Below are positions 53,701-64,000 of a stretch of 64,000 bases of DNA, in pieces. Numbering within the stretch: the first letter of the stretch is position 1; every line of letters starts with the position of its first letter. Made by a program: the position numbers and the translations under genes. The stretch comes from Nematostella vectensis (Eukaryota; Cnidaria; Anthozoa; Actiniaria; Edwardsiidae): the NCBI RefSeq assembly GCF_932526225.1, contig NC_064044.1, forward strand, positions 1,185,001 through 1,249,000, written 5' to 3'. The notes beneath the pieces were generated by a model. It made no database searches. It was not told the DNA's origin and saw only the letters and a program-made list of their open reading frames with translations.

Positions 53701-56700
53701 TATCAATCTATCGAGCGCTATGCTCTATGTTAGAATCTACTTAATCAAGTTATCCAAGGCATCTAGTTAGTTCTTGTGTGCATAAAATATGTACAGGATC
53801 CTGAACAAAGCATGAGCACATCAAAGATGCTGAGAGGACATAAAAATGTCCCTATACCTTCTTTTTATGTCATGACACACCAAGAACAGTATAATTACGT
53901 ATCGATATTTAAAAAAAAAATAAAAAAAAAAAAAAATAGGCTATCAGCGGGAATCGAACCCGGGTAGCTGCGTTAGTAGTCTAGTGCACGCAACGAAAGA
54001 CTAACGTGGCATTGCTGAAGGGAATTGTAATGAAAATTACTTTTAATACTATTGGTATCGTAAACTATCCCAAGCAAAGTCACCATCGGACTGGAGGTTA
54101 CATTCGGGAAAAGCTTCAGGGTTACATTCGGGAATTTGTTTTACGAGTGTAACCTCCAAAAGGTTACAATCGATAATTTTTTTCCGAATGTAAATTCCAA
54201 AAAGTAACATTAGGAAAAATAAAACAGTATACTCGGAAAAAAAAGGTATATCAATCTATCGAGCGCTATGCTCTATGTTAGAATCTACTTAATGAAGTTA
54301 TCCAAGGAATCTAGTTAGTTCTTGTGTGCATAAAATATGTACAGGATCCTGAACAAAGCATGAGCACATCAAAGATGCTGAGAGGACATAAAAATGTCCC
54401 TATACCTTCTTTTTATGTCATGACACACCAAGAACAGTATAATTACGTATCGATATTAAAAAAAAATAAAGAAAAAAAAAATAGGCTGTCAGCGGGAATC
54501 GAACCCGGGTAGCTGCGTTAGTAGTCAAGTGCCCGCAACGAAAGACTAACGTGGCATTGCTGAAAGGAATTGTAATGAAAATTACTTTTAATACTATTGG
54601 TATCGTAAACTATCCCAAGCAAGTTCACCATCGGACTGGAGGTTACATTCGGGAAAAGCTTCAGGGTTACATTCGGGAATTTGTTTTACGAGTGTAACCT
54701 CCAAAAGGTTACAATCGATAATTTTTTTCCGAATGTAAATTCCAAAAAGTAACATTAGGAAAAATAAAACAGTATACTCGGAAAAAAAGGTATATCAATC
54801 TATCGAGCGCTATGCTCTATGTTAGAATCTACTTAATCAAGTTATCCAAGGAATCTAGTTAGTTCTTGTGTGCATAAAATTTGTACAGGATCCTGAACAA
54901 AGCATGAGCACATCAAAGATGCTGAGAGTACATAAAAATGTCCCTATACCTTCTTTTTATGTCATGACACACCAAGAACAGTATAATTAAGTATCGATAT
55001 TTAAAAAAAAAAATAGAGAAAAAAAAAATAGGCTGTCAGCGGGAATCGAACCCGGGTCGCTGCGTTAGTAGTCAAGTGCCCGCAACGAAAGACTAACGTG
55101 GCATTGCTGAAAGGAATTGTAATGAAAACTACTTTTAATACTATTGGTATCGTAAACTATCCCAAGCAAATTCACCATCGGACTGGAGGTTACATTCGGG
55201 AAAAGCTTCAGGGTTACAATCGGGAATTTGTTTTACGAGTGTAACCTCCAAAAGGTTACAATCGATATTTTTTTTTTTTCCGAATGTAAATTCCAAAAAG
55301 TAACATTAGGAAAAATAAAACAGTATACTCGGAAAAAAAGGTATATCAATCTATCGAGCGCTATGCTCTATGTTAGAATCTACTTAATCAAGTTATAAAA
55401 GGCATCTAGTTAGTTCTTGTGTGCATAAAATATGTACAGGATCCTGAACAAAGCATGAGCACATCAAAGATGCTGAGAGTTCATAAAAATGTCAATATAC
55501 CTTCTTTTTATGTCATGACACACCAAGAACAGTATAATTAAGTATCGATATTTAAAAAAAAAAAAATAAAAATAAAAATAGGCTATCAGCGGGAATCGAA
55601 CCCGGGTCGCTGCGTTAGTATTCAAGTGCCCGCAACGAAAGACTAACGTGGCATTGCTGAAGGGAATTGTAATGAAAATTACTTTTAATTCTATTGGTAT
55701 CGTAAACTATCCCAAGCAAAGTCACCATCGGACTGGAGGTTACATTCGGGAAAAGCTTCAGGGTTACATTCGGGAATTTGTTTTACGAGTGTAACCTCCA
55801 AAAGGTTACAATCGATATTTTTTTCCGAATGTAAATTCCAAAAAGTAACATTAGGAAAAATAAAACAGTATACTCGGAAAAAAAGGTATATCAATCTATC
55901 GAGCGCTATACTCTATCTTAGAATCTACTTAATCAAGTTATCCAAGGAATCTAGTTAGTTCTTGTGTGCATAAAATATGTACAGGATCCTGAACAAAGCA
56001 TGAGCACATCAAAGATGCTGAGAGTACATAAAAATGTCCCTATACCTTTTTTTTATGTCATGACACACCAAGAACAGTATAATTAAGTATCGATATTTAA
56101 AAAAAAAATAAAGAAAAAAAAAATAGGCTATCAGCGGGAATCGAACCCGGGTCGCTGCGTTAGTAGTCAAGTGCCCGCAACGAAAGACTAACGTGGCATT
56201 GCTGAAGGGAATTGTAATGAAAATTACTTTTAATTCTATTGGTATCGTAAACTATCCCAAGCAAAGTCACCATCGGACTGGAGGTTACATTCGGGAAAAG
56301 CTTCAGGGTTACATTCGGGAATTTGTTTTACGAGTGTAACCTCCAAAAGGTTACAATCGATATTTTTTTTCCGAATGTAAATTCCAAAAAGTAACATTAG
56401 GAAAAATAAAACAGTATACTCGGAAAAAAAGGTATATCAATCTATCGAGCGCTATACTCTATCTTAGAATCTACTTAATCAAGTTATCCAAGGAATCTAG
56501 TTAGTTCTTGTGTGCATAAAATATGTACAGGATCCTGAACAAAGCATGAGCCCATCAAATATGCTGAGAGTATATAAAAATGTCCCTATACCTTCTTTTT
56601 ATGTCATGACACACCAAGAACAGTATAATTAAGTATCGATATTTAAAAAAAAATAAAGAAAAAAAAAAAAGGCTATCAGCGGGAATCGAACCCGGGTCGC

Positions 56701-57277
56701 TGCGTTAGTAGTCAAGTGCCCGCAACGAAAGACTAACGTGGCATTGCTGAAGGGAATTGTAATGAAAATTACTTTTAATTCTATTGGTATCGTAAACTAT
56801 CCCAAGCAAAGTCACCATCGGACTAGAGGTTACATTCGGGAAAAGCTTCAGGGTTACATTCGGGAATTTGTTTTACGAGTGTAACCTCCAAAAGGTTACA
56901 ATCGATATTTTTTTTCCGAATGTAAATTCCAAAAAGTAACATTAGGAAAAATAAAACAGTATACTCGGAAAAAAAGGTATATCAATCTATCGAGCGCTAT
57001 ACTCTATCTTAGAAATCTACTTAATCAAGTTATCCAAGGAATCTAGTTAGTTCTTGTGTGCATAAAATATGTACAGGATCCTGAACAAAGCATGAGCACA
57101 TCAAAGATGCTGAGAGTACATAAAAATGTCCCTATACCTTCTTTTTATGTCATGACACACCAAGAACAGTATAATTAAGTATCGATATTTAAAAAAAAAA
57201 ATAAAGAAAAAAAAATAGGCTATCAGCGGGAATCGAACCCGGATCGCTGCGTTAGTAGTCAAGTGCCCGCAACGAAA

Positions 57278-57749
57278 GACTAACGTGGCATTGCTGAAGG
57301 GAATTGTAATGAAAATTACTTTTAATACTATTGGTATCGTAAACTATCCCAAGCAAAGTCACCATCGGACTGGAGGTTACATTCGGGAAAAGCTTCAGGG
57401 TTACATTCGGGAATTTGTTTTACGAGTGTAACCTCCAAAAGGTTACAATCGATAATTTTTTTCCGAATGTAAATTCCAAAAAGTAATCTACTTAATCAAG
57501 ATATCCAAGGAATCTAGTTAGTTCTTGTGTGCATAAAATATGTACAGGATCCTGAACAAAGCATGAGCACATCAAAGATGCTGAGAGTACATAAAAATGT
57601 CCCTATACCTTTTTTTTATGTCATGACACACCAAGAACAGTATAATTAAGTATCGATATTTAAAAAAAAAAAATAAAGAAAAAAAAATAGGCTGTCAGCG
57701 GGAATCAAACCCGGGTAGCTGCGTTAGTAGTCAAGTGCCCGCAACGAAA
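57278..57749 (+). repeat. Truncated monomer (472 bp), copy 2
   Basis: It has the same 75-bp deletion junction and the same CAAGATATCC substitution as the copy at 47513. Here too it follows a monomer with CTTAGAAATCTAC. It has CATCGGACTGG where the other two deletion copies have CATCGAACTGG. Confidence 0.9.
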
Positions 57750-58842
57750 GACTAACGTGGCATTGCTGAAGGGAATTGTAATGAAAATTACTTTTAATTC
57801 TATTGGTATCGTAAACTATCCCAAGCAAAGTCACCATCGGACTAGAGGTTACATTCGGGAAAAGCTTCAGGGTTACATTCGGGAATTTGTTTTACGAGTG
57901 TAACCTCCAAAAGGTTACAATCGATATTTTTTTTCCGAATGTAAATTCCAAAAAGTAACATTAGGAAAAATAAAACATTATACTCGGAAAAAAAAGGTAT
58001 ATCAATCTATCGAGCGCTATGCTCTATGTTAGAATCTACTTAATCAAGTTATCCAAGGAATCTAGTTAGTTCTTGTGTGCATAAAATATGTACAGGATCC
58101 TGAACAAAGCATGAGCACATCAAAGATGCTGAGAGTACATAAAAATGTCCCTATACCTTCTTTTTATGTCATGACACACCAAGAACAGTATAATTAAGTA
58201 TCGATATTTAAAAAAAAAATAAAGAAAAAAAAAATAGGCTAGCAGCGGGAATCGAACCCGGATCGCTGCGTTAGTAGTCAAGTGCCCGCAACGAAAGACT
58301 AACGTGGCATTGCTGAAGGGAATTTTAATGAAAATTACTTTTAATTCTATTGGTATCGTAAACTATCCCAAGCAAAGTCACCATCGGACTGGAGGTTACA
58401 TTCGGGAAAAGCTTCAGGGTTACATTCGGGAATTTGTTTTACGAGTGTAACCTCCAAAAGGTTACAATCGATATTTTTTTTCCGAATGTAAATTCCAAAA
58501 AGTAACATTAGGAAAAATAAAACAGTATACTCGGAAAAAAAGGTATATCAATCTATCGAGCGCTATACTCTATCTTAGAAATCTACTTAATCAAGTTATC
58601 CAAGGAATCTAGTTAGTTCTTGTGTGCATAAAATATGTACAGGATCCTGAACAAAGCATGAGCACATCAAAGATGCTGAGAGTACATAAAAATGTCCCTA
58701 TACCTTCTTTTTATATCATGACACACCAAGAACAGTATAATTAAGTATCGATATTTAAAAAAAAAATAAAGAAAAAAAAATAGGCTATCAGCGGGAATCG
58801 AACCCGGATCGCTGCGTTAGTAGTCAAGTGCCCGCAACGAAA

Positions 58843-59314
58843 GACTAACGTGGCATTGCTGAAGGGAATTGTAATGAAAATTACTTTTAATACTATTGGT
58901 ATCGTAAACTATCCCAAGCAAAGTCACCATCGAACTGGAGGTTACATTCGGGAAAAGCTTCAGGGTTACATTCGGGAATTTGTTTTACGAGTGTAACCTC
59001 CAAAAGGTTACAATCGATAATTTTTTTCCGAATGTAAATTCCAAAAAGTAATCTACTTAATCAAGATATCCAAGGAATCTAGTTAGTTCTTGTGTGCATA
59101 AAATATGTACAGGATCCTGAACAAAGCATGAGCACATCAAAGATGCTGAGAGTACATAAAAATGTCCCTATACCTTCTTTTTATGTCATGACACACCAAG
59201 AACAGTATAATTAAGTATCGATGTTTAAAAAAAAAAAATAAAGAAAAAAAAATAGGCTGTCAGCGGGAATCGAACCCGGGTAGCTGCGTTAGTAGTCAAG
59301 TGCCCGCAACGAAA
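58843..59314 (+). repeat. Truncated monomer (472 bp), copy 3
   Basis: The deletion junction matches those at 47513 and 57278, and this copy shares CATCGAACTGG with the one at 47513. It is 11330 bp from copy 1 and 1565 bp from copy 2. The preceding monomer again carries CTTAGAAATCTAC and TATATCATGAC. Confidence 0.9.
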
Positions 59315-62300
59315 GACTAACGTGGCATTGCTGAAGGGAATTGTAATGAAAATTACTTTTAATTCTATTGGTATCGTAAACTATCCCAAGCAAAGTCACC
59401 ATCGGACTGGAGGTTACATTCGGGAAAAGCTTCAGGGTTACATTCGGGAATTTGTTTTACGAGTGTAACCTCCAAAAGGTTACAATCGATATTTTTTTTC
59501 CGAATGTAAATTCCAAAAAGTAACATTAGGAAAAATAAAACAGAATACTCGGAAAAAAAAGGTATATCAATCTATCGAGCGCTATGCTCTATGTTAGAAT
59601 TTACTTAATCAAGTTATCCAAGGAATCTAGTTAGTTCTTGTGTGCATAAAATATGTACAGGATCCTGAACAAAGCATGAGCACATCAAAGATGCTGAGAG
59701 TACATAAAAATGTCCCTATACCTTCTTTTTATGTCATAACACAACAAGAACAGTATAATTAAGTATCGATATTTAAAAAAAAAATAAAGAAAAAAAAATA
59801 GGCTGTCAGCGGGAATCGAACCCGGGTCGCTGGGTTAGTAGTCAAGTGCCCGCAACGAAAGACTAACGTGGCATTGCTGAAGGGAATTGTAATGAAAATT
59901 ACTTTTAATTCTATTGGTATCGTAAACTATCCCAAGCAAAGTCACCATCGGACTGGAGGTTACATTCGGGAAAAGCTTCAGGGTTACATTCGGGAATTTG
60001 TTTTACGAGTGTAACCTCCAAAAGGTTACAATCGATATTTTTTTTCCGAATGTAAATTCCAAAAAGTAACATTAGGAAAAATAAAACAGTATACTCGGAA
60101 AAAAAGGTATATCAATCTATCGAGCGCTATACTCTATCTTAGAATCTACTTAATCAAGTTATCCAAGGAATCTAGTTAGTTCTTGTGTGCATAAAATATG
60201 TACAGGATCCTGAACAAAGCATGAGCACATCAAAGATGCTGAGAGTACATAAAAATGTCCCTATACCTTCTTTTTATGTCATGACACACCAAGAACAGTA
60301 TAATTAAGTATCGATATTTAAAAAAAAATAAAGAAAAAAAAATAGGCTATCAGCGCGAATCGAACCCGGGTAGCTGCGTTAGTAGTCAAGTGCCCGCAAC
60401 GAAAGACTAACGTGGCATTGCTGAAGGGAATTGTAATGAAAATTACTTTTAATTCTATTGGTATAGTAAACTATCACAAGCAAAGTCACCATCGGACTGG
60501 AGGTTACATTCGGGAAAAGCTTCAGGGTTACATTCGGGAATTTGTTTTACGAGTGTAACCTCCAAAAGGTTACAATCGATATTTTTTTTCCGAATGTAAA
60601 TTCCAAAAAGTAACATTAGGAAAAATAAAACAGTATACTCGGAAAAAAAGGTATATCAATCTATCGAGCGCTATGCTCTATGTTAGAATCTACTTAATCA
60701 AGTTATCCAAGGAATCTAGTTAGTTCTTGTGTGCATAAAATATGTACAGGATCCTGAACAAAGCATGAGCACATCAAAGATGCTGAGAGTACATAAAAAT
60801 GTCCCTATACCTTCTTTTTATGTCATGACACACCAAGAACAGTATAATTAAGTATCGATATTTAAAAAAAAATAAAGAAAAAAAAATAGGCTATCAGCGC
60901 GAATCGAACCCGGGTAGCTGCGTTAGTAGTCAAGTGCCCGCAACGAAAGACTAACGTGGCATTGCTGAAGGGAATTGTAATGAAAATTACTTTTAATTCT
61001 ATTGGTATAGTAAACTATCACAAGCAAAGTCACCATCGGACTGGAGGTTACATTCGGGAAAAGCTTCAGGGTTACATTCGGGAATTTGTTTTACGAGTGT
61101 AACCTCCAAAAGGTTACAATCGATATTTTTTTTCCGAATGTAAATTCCAAAAAGTAACATTAGGAAAAATAAAACAGTATACTCGGAAAAAAAGGTATAT
61201 CAATCTATCGAGCGCTATGCTCTATGTTAGAATCTACTTAATCAAGTTATCCAAGGAATCTAGTTAGTTCTTGTGTGCATAAAATATGTGCAGGATCCTG
61301 AACAAAGCATGAGCACATCAAAGATGCTGAGAGTACATAAAAATGTCCCTATACCTTCTTTTTATGTCATGACACACCAAGAACAGTATAATTAAGTATC
61401 GATATTTAAAAAAAAAATAAAGAAAAAAAAATAGGCTGTCAGCGGGAATCGAACCCGGGTCGCTGGGTTAGTAGTCAAGTGCCCGCAACGAAAGACTAAC
61501 GTGGCATTGCTGAAGGGAATTGTAATGAAAATTACTTTTAATTCTATTGGTATCGTAAACTATCCCAAGCAAAGTCACCATCGGACTGGAGGTTACATTC
61601 GGGAAAAGCTTCAGGGTTACATTCGGGAATTTGTTTTACGAGTGTAACCTCCAAAAGGTTACAATCGATAATTTTTTTTTCCGAATGGGAATTCCATAAA
61701 GTAACATTAGGACAAATAAAACAGTATACTCGGAAAAAAAAGGTATATCAATCTATCGAGCGCTATGCTCTATGTTAGAATCAACTTAATCAAGTTATTC
61801 AAGGAATCTAGTTAGTTCTTGTGTGCATAAAATATGTACAGGATCCTGAAGAAAGCATGAGCACATCAAAGATGCTGAGAGTACATAAAAATGTCCCTAT
61901 ACCTTCTTTTTATGTCATTACACACCAAGAACAGTATAATTAAGTATCGATATTTAAAAAAAAAATGAAGAAAAAAAAAAATAGGCTATCAGCGGGAATC
62001 GAACCCGGGTGGCTACGTTAGTAGTCAAGTGCCCGCAACGAAAGACTAACGTGGCATTGCTGAAGGGAATTGTAATGAAAATTACTTTTAATTCTATTGG
62101 TATCGTAAACTATCCCAAGCAAAGTCACCATCGGTCTGGAGGTTACATTCGGGAAAAGCTTCAGGGTTACATTCGGGAATTTGTTTTACGAGTGTAATCT
62201 CCAAAAGGTTACAATCGATATTTTTTTTCCGAATGTAAATTCCAAAAAGTAACATTAGGAAAAATAAAACAGTATACTCGGAAAAAAAGGTATATCAATC

Positions 62301-63682
62301 TATCGAGCTCTATACTCTATCTTAGAATCTACTTAATCAAGTTATCCAAGGAATCTAGTTAGTTCTTGTGTGCATAAAATATGTACAGGATCCTGAACAA
62401 AGCATGAGCACATCAAAGATGCTGAGAGTACATAAAAATGTCCCTATACCTTCTTTTTATGTCATGACACACCAAGAACAGTATAATTAAGTATCGATAT
62501 TTAAAAAAAAAAATAAAGAAAAAAAATAGGCTAGCAGCGGGAATCGAACCCGGATCGCTGCGTTAGTAGTCAAGTGCCCGCAACGAAAGACTAACGTGGC
62601 ATTGCTGAAGGGAATTGTAATGAAAATTACTTTTAATACTATTGGTATCGTAAACTATCCCAAGCAAAGTCACCATCGGACTGGAGGTTACATTCGGGAA
62701 AAGCTTCAGGGTTACATTCGGGAATTTGTTTTACGAGTGTAACCTCCAAAAGGTTACAATCGATAATTTTTTTTCCGAATGTAAATTCCAAAAAGTAACA
62801 TTAGGACAAATAAAACAGTATACTCGGAAAAAAAGGTATATCAATCTATCGAGCGCTATGCTCTATGTTAGAATCTACTTAATCAAGTTATCCAAGGCAT
62901 CTAGTTAGTTCTTGTGTGCATAAAATATGTACATGATACTGAACAAAGCATGAGCACATCAAAGATGCTGAGAGTACATAAAAATGTCCCTATACCTTCT
63001 TTTTATGTCATGACACACCAAGAACAGTATAATTAAGTATCGATATTTAAAAAAAAAATAAAGAAAAAAAAATAGGATATCAGCGGGAATCGAACCCGGT
63101 TCGCTGCGTTAGTAGTCAAGTGCCCGCAACGAAAGACTAACGTGGCATTGCTGAAAGGAATTGTAATGAAAATTACTTTTAATACTATTGGTATCGTAAA
63201 CTATCCCAAGCAAAGTCACCATCGGACTGGTGGTTACATTCGGGTAAATCTTCAGGGTTACAATCGGGAATTTGTTTTACGAGTGTAACCTCCAAAAGGT
63301 TACAATCGATATTTTTTTTTCCGAATGTAAATTCCAAAAAGTAACATTAGGAAAAATAAAACAGTATACTCGGAAAAAAAAGGTATATCAATCTATCGAG
63401 CGCTATGCTCTATGTTAGAATCTACTTAATGAAGTTATCCAAGGAATCTAGTTAGTTCTTGTGTGCATAAAATATGTACAGGATCCTGAACAAAGCATGA
63501 GCACATCAAAGATGCTGAGAGGACATAAAAATGTCCCTATACCTTCTTTGTATGTCATGACACACCAAGAACAGTATAATTAAGTATCGATATTAAAAAA
63601 AAATAATAAAGAAAAAAAAATAGGCTATCAGCGGGAATCGAACCCGGGTAGCTGCGTTAGTAGTCAAGTGCCCGCAACGAAA

Positions 63683-64000
63683 GACTAACGTGGCATTGCT
63701 GAAGGGAATTGTAATGAAAATTACTTTTAATACTATTGGTATCGTAAACTATCCCAAGCAAAGTCACCATCGGACTGGAGGTTACATTCGGGAAAAGCTT
63801 CAGGGTTACATTCGGGAATTTTTTTTACGAGTGTAACCTCCAAAAGGTTACAATCGATAATTTTTTCCGAATGTAAATTCCAAAAAGTAACATTAGGAAA
63901 AATAAAACAGTATACTCGGAAAAAAAGGTATATCAATCTATCGAGCGCTATGCTCTATGTTAGAATCTACTTAATCAAGTTATCCAAGGAATCTAGTTAG
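63683..64000 (+). repeat. Partial monomer cut by the window end
   Basis: The first 318 bp of a monomer are present, ending in CTAGTTAG. It shares GGGAATTTTTTTTACG with the copy at 50718. The array evidently continues to the right. Confidence 0.95.

Larger units (their letters stand above)
1..64000 (+). repeat. Tandem satellite array, ~545-bp monomer, 117 full copies plus a partial
   Basis: Head-to-tail copies, each beginning GACTAACGTGGCATTGCTG (minor variants), fill the window with no interruption. Monomer starts read by eye: 1, 549, 1093, 1643, 2186, 2732, 3282, 3827, 4374, 4919, 5463, 6009, 6556, 7101, 7648, 8193, 8737, 9283, 9829, 10370, 10915, 11464, 12008, 12555, 13101, 13650, 14199, 14746, 15291, 15839, 16383, 16928, 17472, 18021, 18565, 19111, 19658, 20206, 20756, 21300, 21845, 22393, 22938, 23483, 24033, 24577, 25120, 25668, 26214, 26759, 27308, 27852, 28397, 28943, 29491, 30035, 30585, 31131, 31675, 32222, 32767, 33310, 33855, 34404, 34949, 35493, 36038, 36583, 37128, 37673, 38217, 38761, 39309, 39855, 40401, 40947, 41497, 42041, 42589, 43135, 43686, 44231, 44781, 45326, 45873, 46418, 46967, 47513, 47985, 48531, 49075, 49620, 50169, 50718, 51264, 51810, 52356, 52906, 53451, 53999, 54544, 55091, 55641, 56186, 56731, 57278, 57750, 58297, 58843, 59315, 59861, 60405, 60949, 61494, 62044, 62589, 63135, 63683. 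Length differences come mostly from the poly-A and poly-T tracts. Substitutions are a few percent and are shared in patterns that define HORs. No gene lies anywhere in the window. Confidence 0.98.
46418..64000. repeat. Right-hand region built of segmentally duplicated array blocks
   Basis: Monomers starting at 46967-49075 reappear at 58297-60405 with an offset of 11330 bp. After an extra copy at 60949, the monomers at 49620 and 50169 reappear at 61494 and 62044 (offset 11874-11875). After two further copies, the monomer at 50718 reappears at 63683 (offset 12965). Private markers include CATCGAACTGG, GGTATAGTAAAC, CATCGGTCTGG and GGGAATTTTTTTTACG. Blocks from 29-35 kb are also reused here. Confidence 0.7.

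Noticed and set aside
1-64000. CRISPR array
   Set aside because: The repeat unit is ~545 bp with no unique spacers. Entire monomers, not short repeats, are conserved.
1-64000. rRNA, 5S rRNA, histone or spliced-leader gene cluster
   Set aside because: No recognisable rRNA, histone or splice-leader sequence occurs in the monomer, although its size would suit such an array.
1-64000. Transposon or retroelement insertion within the array
   Set aside because: Monomer phase is unbroken from end to end. No target-site duplication, terminal repeat, integrase or reverse-transcriptase frame is present.
1-64000. The whole repeat structure as an assembly artefact
   Set aside because: Monomers differ by many shared and private variants organised in several HOR types, which a simple assembly loop would not create. 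Local block duplications (11.33, 21.24 and 22.32 kb offsets) could still be partly misassembled.

Overview
The whole 64 kb window is one uninterrupted tandem satellite array. I counted 117 complete head-to-tail copies, all in the same orientation, plus a 318-bp partial copy at the right end. Copies are 541-551 bp long, apart from three 472-bp deletion copies. The array runs off both ends of the window: the first base is already in phase with the repeat and no unique flanking DNA is present. The sequence is A+T-rich (about two thirds by eye), with variable poly-A/poly-T tracts and no believable protein-coding gene. A long satellite with higher-order repeat (HOR) structure points to a eukaryotic nuclear genome, probably centromeric, pericentromeric, subtelomeric or another heterochromatic block. 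I cannot name the organism.

Each monomer, in window orientation, holds: (i) a short GTAAT/ATTAC inverted repeat; (ii) a ~120-bp cluster of six GTTACATTCGG-type words in both orientations, containing an 8-bp-stem hairpin; (iii) a T-run, a spacer with a conserved HindIII site and often a BamHI site, and a GGACAT/ATGTCC-type inverted repeat; (iv) an A-rich tract; (v) a 72-bp minus-strand segment that lines up with a degenerate tRNA across the monomer boundary. That segment has a B-box (GGTTCGATTCC) and a near-canonical T-loop, and it is followed within about 2 nt by a T8-T9 run of the kind that stops RNA polymerase III. A T/A-rich TATTAAAA-like element lies 31-38 bp upstream of its first base. 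Read on the minus strand, each monomer therefore looks like a small Pol III-type transcription unit or TFIIIC site, repeated about 117 times. This is the best candidate for an undescribed system here, but transcription is not demonstrated.

Region by region: 1-3.8 kb is a 5-monomer HOR (~2.73 kb). From 2.2 to about 15.3 kb the period is 6 monomers (~3.27 kb). Mixed monomers fill 15.3-18.0 kb. A second 5-mer stretch lies at 18.0-22.9 kb and a second 6-mer stretch at 21.3-29.5 kb. From 29.5 kb rightward, a subfamily with AATTCTATTGG and ACTCTATCTT variants becomes common. Dimeric HORs (~1.09 kb) occupy about 35.5-38.8 kb and 40.4-46.4 kb. The right third (46.4-64 kb) is built from segmental duplications of nearby array, with offsets of about 8.68, 11.33, 21.24 and 22.32 kb. 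It carries a 75-bp deletion monomer in three places and a recognisable hybrid monomer at 50.17-50.72 kb. The pattern fits repeated unequal crossing-over and gene conversion, though local misassembly cannot be excluded from sequence alone.
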